Positions 20,101 to 28,987 are shown, counted from the first letter of the stretch. The stretch is DNA of 37,528 nt from Candidatus Sulfurimonas ponti (GCA_014381585.1 JACNLH010000125.1:1-37528); one strand, 5' to 3'. The notes: generated by a model not told the origin, from the sequence alone. Numbers and translations are program-made.

Positions 20101-20571
20101 TTTTAGTGGGAATGCAATTCTATCTGGATCATACATTTGAGATTGTGTAGCATAACCTTTTGCACAGTTACGTCCACGAGAACCCGCATGTAATGGGTTA
20201 CCCATATACTTTTTAACTGTAAAAGTTTTCTTATCAATCCACGCTGTTAAACCACAAGAAGCTTCACAGTTAGAACATGCAGTTGGAACGATCATATAAT
20301 CATTCACTTCAATTCCATCAGGATTATCTTCGCTTCTCACACCTTTACGCTCTAAGCCACCACGTTTCCAGTCATCACCATCTAACTCTTTAAAGTCAGA
20401 CCATTCTTCCATTGGAGGATAGAACGATAATGTGTCCGGAGTATCTGTAAATTTGCTTTGTGTAACAGACTCAGCTATTGCATCTGCTGTAAATACACCT
20501 TTAGCAATTGCGGCACCTGCAACAGTGAATGCAGCACCTTTTAAAAATGTTCTTCTACTTTGTAAATACAT
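17134..20571 (-). CDS. molybdopterin oxidoreductase catalytic subunit, Tat-exported, very large
   Basis: The 1145-residue product starts with a Tat signal (SRRTFLKGAAF), so the folded enzyme is exported. A [4Fe-4S] site is C99-x2-C102-x3-C106-x29-C136. The likely molybdenum ligand is C232 in HTNICSSGGR, as in Cys-ligated members of the DMSO reductase family such as polysulfide, thiosulfate, tetrathionate or arsenate reductases. The molybdopterin dinucleotide domain follows toward the C-terminus (HTRSANSKHLMEISQNHDP, GDAIRVRITD). About 90 residues precede the first cluster and long insertions follow, so it is much longer than PsrA/PhsA (about 760) and somewhat longer than TtrA (about 1020). 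It is the last gene of a B-C-A operon. The substrate cannot be named; a sulfur compound is most likely by context. Confidence 0.85.
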   Translation of the reverse strand: MYLQSRRTFLKGAAFTVAGAAIAKGVFTADAIAESVTQSKFTDTPDTLSFYPPMEEWSDFKELDGDDWKRGGLERKGVRSEDNPDGIEVNDYMIVPTACSNCEASCGLTAWIDKKTFTVKKYMGNPLHAGSRGRNCAKGYATQSQMYDPDRIAFPLKRAPGSARGEGKWIRTTWDEAMTTIGNKMHEAMKGDDELSKKSCMFHVGRPNENGFTGKVWHTLGQDCFNSHTNICSSGGRTPTIQWSNDDRSSPDWANAKLIFLNSSHAADAGHYFQQAAGHIADARAKGAKLVVMDPRMSNSAGMADLWIAAWPGTEAAIYLYLVQRMLNEGKVNETFVKKWFNWEVMMDNTDYLEFMVKQKYIAALPKDNSFESYMGMLKELYAPYTLEYAVKETHVPAYKLEELYDMVIWADTSISTYFWRAAAAGNRGGWTSGRTGFLMLGLRGAIGPEGGTFFHHWHVISVGGKGGSATVGQGKRGSNIPKVDVYNELSFPPEWPLSTYELSYLLPHLLADEEWQEKWTAKGLTVPKNIKVWIPRMYNPVWINPDGFRWIETIKDESKMELTFNLSPVWSETNWYVDYILPVGLAGERHDQHSEATMPARWTSFRQPVMRVALEKMGWKPNNPARATLEAHIKAGLGEVWEENEFWFDMCVNYIDPKGDLFLDDAKTKTVHSMWESKKTPGTPVTIAEWYDAAFGDNLPNLKKTATSDERYKNAEFPVYEYMRDHGAWMEENKIYSAQERPVKYDGENLISHGHKYNKEDLTKNERTGVIYAKDHHGDGKYKDNLKPVAIEVDGTVMEGFATLDKKLDFFCDWLADDWKWPEYAIPIYPRNEQEKKEMVHITSHVNHMYMTEKDSYALNTVFRLPYNIHTRSANSKHLMEISQNHDPIWISTPDAKRQGFKRGDAIRVRITDTVTGLESGYFVAMAVPTEGVLPGTLACSHHGGRWKLVNSVTIPNGVSDGKVNSQPIARNMNDPKFMAHSPENVGKDGAQIKIEDYTGTSGQNSFGVPTAELQMDGKEGKMKYVEGIVPFKSDRFADYNKDSQNIWWDGLSGSWQNAVAAVHPDPISGMHCWHQKVILEPAQAGDKIGDIYVNYENNFKIYQGWRDDLTRGLDENSVKRRPEHIKRPWVPLSSKAYRVSIKK

Positions 20572-20584
20572 TAATATCTTCTCC

Positions 20585-21487
20585 CTAACTCATTGGTAAT
20601 AATTGTGGAATCATTAGCCAAACATGTTTAACTATAAATAGACCCACTAATGCTAAAATTGCAGCAAGCTTTAAAATGTTTTCACTTTTACTTGCACGAC
20701 TTAATACTATAAGAAGCATTGGTAATAGATATGTCATCCATTGTCCAATCCAGAACATAACTGTATATGCTCCATCACCTTTGATATACTCAAGAGTTGC
20801 CGCAACTTCTTCTGCTTTTTGTGGTCCAAAAACATACTCAGCCATATAGATGATAAATGCCATTAATGCACTTAAGCCTAAAACAACACCTAAAGATTTT
20901 TTCGCTTCATACGTAAGTTTACTTCCACCTAAAAGGATCATAGCTGCTGAACCTGCAAGTAATGCAGCTAAAATCATTTGAGCAGATTCTGCTGGCATTT
21001 GCCATAATTCACGTGCTGTACATTGAGCCATAAGAGCTGCTGTATAAAGTGTGACTGGAATAGCTAAAATAGCTGTCCATAATAGTACTTTATCAAAAGT
21101 CTCATCTTTTTTCGTATATCCTAAGAATACTAAAAGAGTTAAAAGACCTAAGAATGCAGATGCCATAAATGAACCCCATGTAATCGCAGATGTCCAGTGA
21201 GGGTGAAAGAATATATGCCACATTCTAAATGGCTGATGTAAATCAGCAAGTGTGAATAATAAGAAAATATTAATAAATATAAATGCAGTTGCTGCAGTCA
21301 TAAATCTTAAGTTCTTACCTGATTCCGGATGTGTTCTTAAAAGTAAAAACAACATAAAGATAACACCGGTACCAATACTTTTCGCCCACATATTCACCGT
21401 AACCAACCAAGGCCAAACAATCCCAGGAAGACCAACATCTAAGCTTACTACAGCATTTGTTGCTGCTAACATTTCATGAGCTGCCAT
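20585..21487 (-). CDS. NrfD/PsrC-type membrane subunit
   Basis: The 300-residue product has about eight hydrophobic helices and no cofactor-binding cysteine clusters, as in NrfD/PsrC/TtrC subunits. These exchange electrons with menaquinone and anchor the catalytic pair in the membrane. A conserved-looking loop is LADLHQPFRMWHIFFHPHWTSAITWGS, near the quinone site in relatives. The ATG follows the stop of the Fe-S gene directly, with GGAGGT inside the end of that gene, so translation is coupled. The catalytic gene follows after 13 bases. Confidence 0.88.
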   Translation of the reverse strand: MAAHEMLAATNAVVSLDVGLPGIVWPWLVTVNMWAKSIGTGVIFMLFLLLRTHPESGKNLRFMTAATAFIFINIFLLFTLADLHQPFRMWHIFFHPHWTSAITWGSFMASAFLGLLTLLVFLGYTKKDETFDKVLLWTAILAIPVTLYTAALMAQCTARELWQMPAESAQMILAALLAGSAAMILLGGSKLTYEAKKSLGVVLGLSALMAFIIYMAEYVFGPQKAEEVAATLEYIKGDGAYTVMFWIGQWMTYLLPMLLIVLSRASKSENILKLAAILALVGLFIVKHVWLMIPQLLPMS

Positions 21488-22126
21488 CTAGTGACCTCCT
21501 ATCGGCATTTTAGACGTCATCTTACCAAATAGGTGATGACCCTCTGGTCTTTCAGATGCTAAAGGATTAAGGGCAACTTGACCACCATTTACATACCAAT
21601 GCATTGGATTAGTTCCTCTTTCTGCTTTACGAACTTGAATGTTTGATTGATTTCTTTGGATATATTTAGAGATATTTGAAGCTGCATCATCCACATCACC
21701 AAAAATATTTGCTTCAACTGGACATGCTACAACACACGCCGGCATCATTGAAGAAGCTATACGGTGTGCACAATAAGTACACTTGTCAGCAGTATTTGTT
21801 TGAGGGTCAATATAGATAGCTCCATAAGGACAAGCCATAACACAACCTGCACAACCTATACATCTTTCTTTATCAATATTTACAATACCATTATCAAGAT
21901 AGTGAAGTGCAGATACTGGACAGATTCTCTCACAAGGAGCATTTGTACAGTGGTTACATCTTAGAGGTGTAAATGTTCTCTTCGTTTCTGGGAAAGTCCC
22001 CACATCTACATATTTAACACGTAATCTCCATGTGCTAAGCGGAACTTCATTCTCCACTTTACATGCGATCTCACATCCTTTACAACCCATACACAAGTGT
22101 AAATCAACTAGGAAACCTAATTGCAT
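21488..22126 (-). CDS. four-cluster ferredoxin-like electron-transfer subunit (DmsB/PsrB type)
   Basis: The product is 212 residues with 16 cysteines in four groups: CMGCKGCEIAC, CNHCTNAPCERICP, CIGCAGCVMACP and CTYC...CVVACP. These bind four [4Fe-4S] clusters and carry electrons between the molybdenum subunit and the membrane subunit. There is no signal peptide, so it probably leaves the cell as a passenger of the Tat-signalled catalytic subunit. The frame is open 18 codons further upstream, but AAAGGAG lies just before the ATG at 22126, which also begins a family-like MQLGFLVDLHLC; that start was chosen. It is the first gene of the B-C-A operon. Confidence 0.9.
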   Translation of the reverse strand: MQLGFLVDLHLCMGCKGCEIACKVENEVPLSTWRLRVKYVDVGTFPETKRTFTPLRCNHCTNAPCERICPVSALHYLDNGIVNIDKERCIGCAGCVMACPYGAIYIDPQTNTADKCTYCAHRIASSMMPACVVACPVEANIFGDVDDAASNISKYIQRNQSNIQVRKAERGTNPMHWYVNGGQVALNPLASERPEGHHLFGKMTSKMPIGGH

Positions 22127-22259
22127 ATATTCTCCTTTAGCCCTTTTTAATGGCAAATTTAAGTTTGTTATAATAACCAATATTTTAAAAAATAATCCCG
22201 AATCCTTAAAAATAGGGCTTATTTCACTGACTAAATATTATCTAAAGAAACTTAAACGC

Positions 22260-22265
22260 ATTATA
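22260..22265 (-). promoter_or_regulatory. -10 box of the molybdoenzyme operon
   Basis: On the minus strand this reads TATAAT. It lies 134 bases before the ATG of the Fe-S subunit, leaving a long leader of about 125 bases. No -35 is evident. Confidence 0.4.
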
Positions 22266-22360
22266 AAGATGTGATTATTGTTTGATATATTTTTAGGGTT
22301 GTGTATATTTGAAATCTTTTAATATGTGATAATATTGTTTTTAAATATTTTATAAAGTTG

Positions 22361-24049
22361 TTATTTTATCTTTTCTAATGGTTCCGAAAAGTAATAGCCT
22401 TGATACTCATCAACATCTAAACTCTTCAACATATCAAAAATAATTTTAGAATGCACATATTCTGCTATAACTTTTATACCCAGTTTATGCGAAAACTGAA
22501 CTATCGCTTCAACCAAGGTATGGGCTTTTATATCTGTATCTATATCTTTAATCAAAGAACCGTCAATCTTTAGATAGTCCGGTTCTATCTCTAAAATGTA
22601 TTCAAAATTTGAAAAGCCGCTGCCAAAATCATCAATCGCAATCTTAATTCCGTATTTTCTAAATTGGGTGATGAACTTTTTGACATCATCATAATTCTCT
22701 ATAGCCTGCCCTTCAGTTATCTCAAAAACAACTCGTTCTCCCATCTCTTTATTAGAAGTGAAAAAGGATTTAAGATCTTCAATAAGAGTGGCGTTTTTAA
22801 TATCATTATAGGTGAAATTCATGCTCAGGGTATACTTTGTAGTTTGAACAATCTTAAGCGCTTTAAAAATAACTGCAGAAGAAAGACGTTCATAAAGCCT
22901 CGTTTTAACTGCCACATCTAAAAAATAAAAAGGGGACATCAAACTTTCAGTTTCTTCTTCTTTTAATCTCATTAAAGTTTCATATTTGACTATATTTTCA
23001 TCTTTATCAACAATAGGATGATAAACAGCCACAATTCTGTCATCATGAATTGCTGAGACTATCTCATCTCTGCATTTTAAAGTTAAAGAGCTCTCTTTTC
23101 TATGGTCAATGGCTGATGAATACATTACATAAGGTTTTCTATGTTTCTTAGCATAATCCAATGCTATCTTTGCACTCTCATATCTATTTTCCTCAACACT
23201 GCAAAGCCCTATCGTAATATCTATAGCGATTATATCTTCATCGACTTTTAATTTAATATCATTGAGGTTTTTAAACAGTTTTTCTATTAATTCTTCATAT
23301 TTATCAGGATCTATATATTCTGTAACATCAACTATCGCAAATTCATCTGCAGAGAGTCTATAGACTTTACAACTTTCATCATTAACAGTTAAACTCAAAT
23401 ATGAGGCAAACTTTTCTAAAACTTTTGAACCTGTGCTGCTCCCATAAACTTCATTAATAACTTTAAACTTATTTATATCTATAAGAAGAATCACCGGAGC
23501 TGATAATTTTTCTAAATCTCTAAAAAAAGTATACCGGCTCAATAAACCTGTCAAATCATCATAATTTAATTTATGCACAATTTCTTTATTTCTGATTCTT
23601 ACTTCTTCTTCTAAGTTTTCTTGATAATTTTTGACACTGTTTCTAAGTTTAATATTTTGCACTATTTTAAACAATGCTCTGAAAAGTTGCTCATACACTA
23701 AAGGTTTTAAAATATATCCATCAATATTAAGTTCTATAGCTTGGAGAAAATATTGACTGTCATTATGGGCGGATAAAAGGAGAAAAAATATATTCTCATC
23801 TATTTTGCGTATATGCTCTAACATTTCCAATCCATTAAGGTTGGGCATATTAATATCACTTAAGACTATATCAAATGTGTCATTTTTAAATTTTTCTAAT
23901 CCATCTGCACCATCTACAGCAACAACGATAGTGTCAAAGAGATTATTTAGAAGTTTGAGAGTGCTTTCTCTGGCCATCGCATCATCTTCTACATATAGAA
24001 GCTTAAGTTCTTTACATAAGACAGAGAGTTCTTTTATATTTACAGACAC
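22361..24049 (-). CDS. response regulator with degenerate GGDEF and intact EAL domain
   Basis: The 562-residue product has an N-terminal receiver domain (YVEDD, phospho-acceptor Asp in VLSDINMP, LLSAH, ILKPL; residues about 15-120). A GGDEF domain follows whose signature is SADEF instead of GGDEF, so it is probably not a cyclase. A C-terminal EAL domain has the full catalytic set: YETLMRL, MNFTYND, EITEGQ, IDDFGSGFSN, DYLKIDGS, AEYV and QGYYFSEPL. The likely job is phosphorylation-controlled cyclic di-GMP hydrolysis, with the GGDEF remnant possibly sensing GTP. No partner kinase is adjacent. It lies between hisD and the molybdoenzyme operon on the same strand. Confidence 0.92.
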   Translation of the reverse strand: MSVNIKELSVLCKELKLLYVEDDAMARESTLKLLNNLFDTIVVAVDGADGLEKFKNDTFDIVLSDINMPNLNGLEMLEHIRKIDENIFFLLLSAHNDSQYFLQAIELNIDGYILKPLVYEQLFRALFKIVQNIKLRNSVKNYQENLEEEVRIRNKEIVHKLNYDDLTGLLSRYTFFRDLEKLSAPVILLIDINKFKVINEVYGSSTGSKVLEKFASYLSLTVNDESCKVYRLSADEFAIVDVTEYIDPDKYEELIEKLFKNLNDIKLKVDEDIIAIDITIGLCSVEENRYESAKIALDYAKKHRKPYVMYSSAIDHRKESSLTLKCRDEIVSAIHDDRIVAVYHPIVDKDENIVKYETLMRLKEEETESLMSPFYFLDVAVKTRLYERLSSAVIFKALKIVQTTKYTLSMNFTYNDIKNATLIEDLKSFFTSNKEMGERVVFEITEGQAIENYDDVKKFITQFRKYGIKIAIDDFGSGFSNFEYILEIEPDYLKIDGSLIKDIDTDIKAHTLVEAIVQFSHKLGIKVIAEYVHSKIIFDMLKSLDVDEYQGYYFSEPLEKIK

Positions 24050-24123
24050 TTTAAATCCTTTACTTCACCTAACTATAACACGGAGTGGTGTAAAATTGTG
24101 TTCCAAGGGGGAAAAGATAAAAT

Positions 24124-25416
24124 TTATTTATCTAAACGAACCCTTACTGATTGTTCATGAGCAGTTAAGCCTTCCGTATTTGCGATTAAAGCACAAGCTG
24201 CGCCAATCTCATTTATACCTTTTTTTGAAAAAGAAATAATAGAAGTTTTCTTCATGAAATTCTCAACACCAAGCGGTGAATAAAACTTTGCAGTGCCGCC
24301 TGTTGGAAGGGTGTGATTTGGTCCTGCCACATAATCCCCAATCGCTTCAGGTGTGTTGTGACCTAAGAAAATTGCCCCGGCATGCTTTATCAGCGGTAAC
24401 AATTCAAATGGTGAATCAGTCGCAACTTCTAAGTGTTCAGGTGCTATTTGATTCATCAAATAAATCGCTTCTTCCATCGTTTTAGTTACAATGATCGCCC
24501 CACGCTCTTCAATAGATTTTCTTGCTATTTCTTGACGAGGAAGCTCTGACAACCAATTTTGGATTTCAATTTTCACTGCATCAGCCAACTCTTGCGAGGG
24601 AGTGATTAAAATGGAACTTGCCATCTCATCGTGTTCCGCTTGTGATAACAAATCTATTGCTAAATGGTTTGCATTTGCCGAATCATCTGCTAATATTCCT
24701 ATCTCACTCGGTCCTGCGATCATATCAATATTCACTTCACCATACACCATCTTTTTTGCAGTTGCCACAAAAATATTCCCCGGTCCGGTTATAACATCAA
24801 CCTTAGGTATTGTCTCTGTCCCATAGGCCATAGCGGCAATTGCAGATGCTCCACCGACTTTAAAAAGGTTTTCCACCCCGCAAAGATGACATGCTGCCAA
24901 TAAAAGGTCATTTATCTCATTTTGCGGTGTTGGCGTGCATACTACAATATTTTCAACTCCCGCAACCTGTGCTGGAATAATATTCATTAAAAGTGATGAA
25001 GGGTACGCTGCTTTTCCACCCGGAATATAAAGCCCTGCACTATCCACCGGCGTTACACGTTGCCCTAAAATCGTTCCATTTGCTTCATCATCAAACCATG
25101 ATTTTGGTTTTTGCTTTTCGTGATATATCCGAATTCTATCGTGTGCCAGGTGAAGTGCAGATTTTAAAGTCTCATCAAGATTATTATATGCTTCCTCCAT
25201 GTACTGAGTCGGCACCTTTAAATCAAAATCACTCTCTGGCGTCCACTTATCAAACTTTTCAATATGCTTTTTCAAAGCAGAGTTTTTTTCATTTTTAATC
25301 TCATCAATAATATTCCCAACAATAGAGCTTACATGAGCCATATCCATTTTTCCTCTTTGTAATAATTCCTCAAATTCATGAGTGAATGTAGAAGTTGCAG
25401 TTGTAGTAAATATCAT
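24124..25416 (-). CDS. hisD: histidinol dehydrogenase
   Basis: This 430-residue zinc enzyme carries out the last two oxidations of histidine synthesis, histidinol to histidine with NAD+. Family features include GLYIPGGKAAYPSSLLMN near residue 128, VDVITGPGNIFVATAKK, MIAGPSEIGILAD, the QAEHDE metal/catalytic motif, and the C-terminal APEHLE and PNHTLPTGG segments. Length is normal. It is not in a his operon, as is common in Campylobacterota. A minus-strand TATAAT at 25448-25453 lies upstream and AGGAAC precedes the ATG. Confidence 0.97.
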   Translation of the reverse strand: MIFTTTATSTFTHEFEELLQRGKMDMAHVSSIVGNIIDEIKNEKNSALKKHIEKFDKWTPESDFDLKVPTQYMEEAYNNLDETLKSALHLAHDRIRIYHEKQKPKSWFDDEANGTILGQRVTPVDSAGLYIPGGKAAYPSSLLMNIIPAQVAGVENIVVCTPTPQNEINDLLLAACHLCGVENLFKVGGASAIAAMAYGTETIPKVDVITGPGNIFVATAKKMVYGEVNIDMIAGPSEIGILADDSANANHLAIDLLSQAEHDEMASSILITPSQELADAVKIEIQNWLSELPRQEIARKSIEERGAIIVTKTMEEAIYLMNQIAPEHLEVATDSPFELLPLIKHAGAIFLGHNTPEAIGDYVAGPNHTLPTGGTAKFYSPLGVENFMKKTSIISFSKKGINEIGAACALIANTEGLTAHEQSVRVRLDK

Positions 25417-25447
25417 TAAAAGTTCCTAAAGTATAAATTAATTGCAA

Positions 25448-25453
25448 ATTATA
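25448..25453 (-). promoter_or_regulatory. -10 box of hisD
   Basis: On the minus strand this reads TATAAT, 31 bases before the hisD ATG. It lies in the 81-base region shared with the divergent diguanylate cyclase gene. Confidence 0.45.
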
Positions 25454-25497
25454 TCCAAATTGTTGTATTATATAAACTCACTGTAAGGAAACAATAT

Positions 25498-26985
25498 ATG
25501 ACTTCAAATAAAAATCTTATTTTATCTTTTTTATCTATCTTGTTGCTCACGACAATACTTGGTGTCACTTCTATCTATAAAATGCTTGATTTAAGTAAAA
25601 TCACTGAAGACATGTTTGAACACCCTTTTATCGTAAGTAATGCTATTGCTCATATTGAAATAGAATCTGTGCATATTCAGCATAAAATGCACATCATCAC
25701 CTCCCTTGAAGATGTCAAAGAGATTTATAACCTTAGTATGGCCATAGCTGTGCATCACAATAACGCAATTGATCTTTATAAACTTATTTATGAAAGATAC
25801 CTAGGAAATATTCAAGATATAGACAATAGTTATAATGCATTTTTACAATGGAAAAAATATAGAGACCATATTATAGATATGCTTTTAGATGGAAGTAACG
25901 GTCAGATAAGTGTCTATAAAGAAAAAGAATCTAATTACGCCAACACTCTCAACACCAAAATTGACACCCTTAGAGTATTTGCAAACAACAAGGCTATTGT
26001 TTATAATGATAATGCCAAAAATTCAAAAAAGAATTCTATAATTATTGTTTCCATTTTATTTATTCTTATCGGTCTCATCTCTTCTATAATTGCCTTAGTG
26101 GTTCTAAGAAGCTCTGCAAGATATACTGAGAATATTGATAGACACTTCCACCTGATAGAACAAAATATAAATCTTGCAAAACTAGACACTGATTTTAATA
26201 TAGCAGAGGTGACTGAATCACTTGCAAGACTTTTCAGCCTAGAAAAAGGAGACTTAATCAACCATGAGTCAAACCTCCTGCTTGGAAGTGATGAGAAACA
26301 GATTAAAGAGATGAAAACCGCTCTGCGCTCTGGAAAATCATGGAATGGTGAGATTCATATAGAAAATGTTGCTTGGATATATGCAGATATTAAAAATATT
26401 TTAGACTCCACTTACAAAATAATTGGTTATGACATGATTATAAGTGATATTACAAGTAAAAAACAACTTGAAATTGTTTCAGTCACAGATGGTATGACAG
26501 GTCTGTACAATAGAAGAGAGTTTGATAAAAACTTCAATCAACGATTATCACTTGCAAAACGTGAATCCAACACATTGGTCTTTATGATGCTAGACATAGA
26601 CCACTTTAAAGCATATAATGATCACTATGGTCATCAAGATGGAGACAAAGCTTTAAAAGCTGTGGCAAGTGCCTTAAAAGCAACATTCAATCGGCCTGAT
26701 GATGCTGTATACCGTTTAGGCGGTGAAGAGTTTGGTGTGCTTTTCACTGCAAATAACGAACAAGGTGTCGAGGAGATTTCTCAGAGGGTTTTAGACAATA
26801 TAGAAGCACTGAATATTAAACATGAATACAGCAGTGTCTGTGATCATATAACAATCTCAATAGGTGCGGGTATCATTGACAGCTCAAACACTCAAAGTGC
26901 TGACAAGATCTATGTAGAAGTTGACAGTGCACTTTATGAAGCAAAAGACAATGGAAGAAACCGTTATGAGATATTAACTATTTAG
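25498..26985 (+). CDS. membrane sensor diguanylate cyclase (helical sensor, PAS-like, GGDEF)
   Basis: The 495-residue product has a first membrane helix (about 9-28), a periplasmic helical sensor region (about 30-175), a second membrane helix (about 180-203), a PAS-like cytoplasmic region (about 215-320) and a GGDEF domain (about 325-495). The active signature is intact as GGEEF. An RPDD I-site five residues before it suggests product inhibition. The enzyme makes cyclic di-GMP from GTP in response to an unknown periplasmic signal. AAGGAAAC precedes the ATG. Its last eight bases overlap the convergent thioredoxin-like gene. A phosphodiesterase lies one gene away on the other strand. Confidence 0.92.
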   Translation: MTSNKNLILSFLSILLLTTILGVTSIYKMLDLSKITEDMFEHPFIVSNAIAHIEIESVHIQHKMHIITSLEDVKEIYNLSMAIAVHHNNAIDLYKLIYERYLGNIQDIDNSYNAFLQWKKYRDHIIDMLLDGSNGQISVYKEKESNYANTLNTKIDTLRVFANNKAIVYNDNAKNSKKNSIIIVSILFILIGLISSIIALVVLRSSARYTENIDRHFHLIEQNINLAKLDTDFNIAEVTESLARLFSLEKGDLINHESNLLLGSDEKQIKEMKTALRSGKSWNGEIHIENVAWIYADIKNILDSTYKIIGYDMIISDITSKKQLEIVSVTDGMTGLYNRREFDKNFNQRLSLAKRESNTLVFMMLDIDHFKAYNDHYGHQDGDKALKAVASALKATFNRPDDAVYRLGGEEFGVLFTANNEQGVEEISQRVLDNIEALNIKHEYSSVCDHITISIGAGIIDSSNTQSADKIYVEVDSALYEAKDNGRNRYEILTI

Positions 26986-27403
26986 TATTTTTCACTTCTT
27001 TTTCAAAATCATCTTTTACAATATTAAGCGCTTGCAAAAAGCTTTTAGCATCTATCCCGCCAACAAGCGGTTCATACCTTGGCTCACCATCAGGTTTTAA
27101 AAACCATGAGCTTGGTGTATATTGCACAGGAATATGTCTTGGTATATAATCATTTTTATCTGTGTAAGCGATAATAGCAACAAAATTTTTATTTAGCATA
27201 TCCACAACATCTTTATCTTTAAAAGTAGTCTTTTTTAGACGAATACATGGAGGACATGTAGATTTTGAAATGATGAAATAAACAGGTTTATTTTCAGCGG
27301 TAGCTCTCTTAATCCCAGTATCATAATCTTTTTCCCAATGAATCTCTGCGGAGAATAATGATGAAGCTATCAGCAATAATGCCAGTATTATCTTATTAAA
27401 CAT
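26978..27403 (-). CDS. secreted thioredoxin-fold protein
   Basis: The 141-residue product has a signal peptide (residues 1-18, ending LFSA) and a thioredoxin-like domain of the Thioredoxin_7/SoxW-like class. The active site is STCPPCIRLKKTTF (C50 and C53), followed by the cis-proline-type VQYTPSSWFL. A periplasmic disulfide reductase role is likely, possibly for cytochromes or sulfur enzymes. Its start overlaps the end of aroK by eight bases, so the two are translationally coupled. Its end overlaps the convergent diguanylate cyclase by eight bases. Confidence 0.85.
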   Translation of the reverse strand: MFNKIILALLLIASSLFSAEIHWEKDYDTGIKRATAENKPVYFIISKSTCPPCIRLKKTTFKDKDVVDMLNKNFVAIIAYTDKNDYIPRHIPVQYTPSSWFLKPDGEPRYEPLVGGIDAKSFLQALNIVKDDFEKEVKNTK

Positions 27404-27917
27404 ATTTTTTCACCTTTTTTAAAATTTCTTTTGTGCATTCTTGAACACTCTTATCTGTAACATCCACAACAATATCCGCAAGAGCCAAGTATTCAGGACG
27501 TCTTTGCTTATAAAGTTGTTTTGCCGCTTTTAAATCACTTAACAAGGGTCTTTTTCGTAATTTTGCTTTTGCATTTGGATGTTCTTGGATTCTTTTTAGA
27601 ATCTTTTCAAATGGAGAGTCTAAAAGAACTATTGTACCGATTTTCTTTAAATTTTTAACTTTATAAAAACCGCCACCAGTTGATATGAGTGTATTTTGAA
27701 CACTTTTTTCAAGCCACAGAGCAATATCTTTTTCTAAGTTTCTAAAATATTCTTCACCATCTTCTTGAAAAATCTTTTTAACACGTTTGTTTTCCATACT
27801 CTCAACAAGGTCATCCGTATCCAGTGCTATATAAGAAGAGTTGTGAACAATTTCTCTTGCAATACTTCCTTTTCCAACACCCATAAAACCGATTAAAATT
27901 ATATTGTTTTTTTTCAT
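27396..27917 (-). CDS. aroK: shikimate kinase
   Basis: This 173-residue enzyme phosphorylates shikimate in the aromatic amino acid pathway. The P-loop is GFMGVGKGS at residues 10-18; the more usual form is GKS/T, so the extra glycine (GKGS) is a local variation also seen in other kinases. LDTDDLVE and GEEYFRNLE bind shikimate, STGGGFY is the conserved glycine loop, and RKRPLL is the lid region. It is co-directional with fabH and overlaps the downstream thioredoxin-like gene. Confidence 0.93.
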   Translation of the reverse strand: MKKNNIILIGFMGVGKGSIAREIVHNSSYIALDTDDLVESMENKRVKKIFQEDGEEYFRNLEKDIALWLEKSVQNTLISTGGGFYKVKNLKKIGTIVLLDSPFEKILKRIQEHPNAKAKLRKRPLLSDLKAAKQLYKQRRPEYLALADIVVDVTDKSVQECTKEILKKVKKYV

Positions 27918-27973
27918 ATTTTTCCTAATTTAACACTTCTAAATATTTTAATAAGGATGTATGTATTAAAAGT

Positions 27974-28978
27974 CTAAACTTTAGATAATGGCGAAAATGG
28001 CACAAGTGCTGAACCCCAAGTAAGTCCACCGCCAAAAGCATCCAGTAACATCAGTTCACCAGATTTGAGTTTACCTTGCTCATACATATCGTTGATTGCC
28101 ATCGGAATAGAAGCTCCGGAAGTATTACCATATTTTGCAACAGTGAGTACAACCTGTTCTTCTTTCATTTTCAATGCATCACCAACAGCTTTAATGATTC
28201 TATAATTCGCCTGATGGGGAATAAAATGATCAATTTGATCACTTTGTATGTTATTATCAGCAAGAATCTCCACAACATCTTTCGTTAAAGTCCGCACTGC
28301 AACTTTAAATGTTTCATTTCCTTTCATTTGCATATAACAAGCCCCTGCTTCTTGTTCTAGTGAATCATGAGGCGAGCCTGTACCGCCATTTGGTGTCATT
28401 AGTAAATCTGCATACGTGCCATCAGCACCTGTATGCACATCAATGATTCCCTCTTCTTTATTTTCAGTCGCGGAAATGACAGCTGCCCCTGCTCCATCTC
28501 CAAATAAAATACAAGTTCCACGATCTGTATAATCAGTGATAGCTGATAATTTTTCAGCTCCGATGATAAGAATGTTTTTTTTCATTCCAGATTCGATAAA
28601 AGCTTTAGCTATAGAGAGGATATACACAAATCCTGTGCATGCGGCAGAAATATCAAATGCTGTCGCATTTCCAAGACCGAGTTTCGTTGAAATAATAGTT
28701 GCAGTTGAAGGCATACAAAAATAATCCGGTGAAATAGTCGCACAAATAACCATATCTATTTCATTTGCCTCAACACCGCTGCGTTCTATCGCTAATTTTG
28801 CTGCTTTAACACCTAGATCACTCGTAGTTTCATCTTCTGCTGCAATATGACGTTCTTTGATGCCTGTTCTTTTAGTGATCCACTCGTCTGTGGTGTCAAC
28901 CATTTTGGAGAGATCTTCATTTGTTAAAATTTTATTTGGAACATAAGCACCAATCGAGCGAAATGCAGCATAAGCCAT
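27974..28978 (-). CDS. fabH: beta-ketoacyl-ACP synthase III
   Basis: This 334-residue enzyme starts fatty acid synthesis by condensing acetyl-CoA with malonyl-ACP. The catalytic triad is visible: C114 in SAACTGF, H255 in IPHQAN and N285 in YGNTSGAS. The substrate-loop GDGAGAAV and the C-terminal [11 protein letters not shown] are present. It lies nine bases after plsX in the conserved rpmF-plsX-fabH order. Confidence 0.98.
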   Translation of the reverse strand: MAYAAFRSIGAYVPNKILTNEDLSKMVDTTDEWITKRTGIKERHIAAEDETTSDLGVKAAKLAIERSGVEANEIDMVICATISPDYFCMPSTATIISTKLGLGNATAFDISAACTGFVYILSIAKAFIESGMKKNILIIGAEKLSAITDYTDRGTCILFGDGAGAAVISATENKEEGIIDVHTGADGTYADLLMTPNGGTGSPHDSLEQEAGACYMQMKGNETFKVAVRTLTKDVVEILADNNIQSDQIDHFIPHQANYRIIKAVGDALKMKEEQVVLTVAKYGNTSGASIPMAINDMYEQGKLKSGELMLLDAFGGGLTWGSALVPFSPLSKV

Positions 28979-28987
28979 AAGAAGTCC

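Noticed and set aside
17134-22126. Direct assignment as tetrathionate reductase (ttrBCA) or sulfite dehydrogenase (soeABC)
   Set aside because: Gene order fits the first but the Fe-S subunit has no signal peptide and the catalytic subunit is longer; the second is usually cytoplasmic without a Tat signal. A neutral name is safer.
26978-26992. Eight-base overlap of convergent genes as a sign of a frameshift
   Set aside because: Both proteins have normal-looking C-termini, and short convergent overlaps are common in compact genomes.
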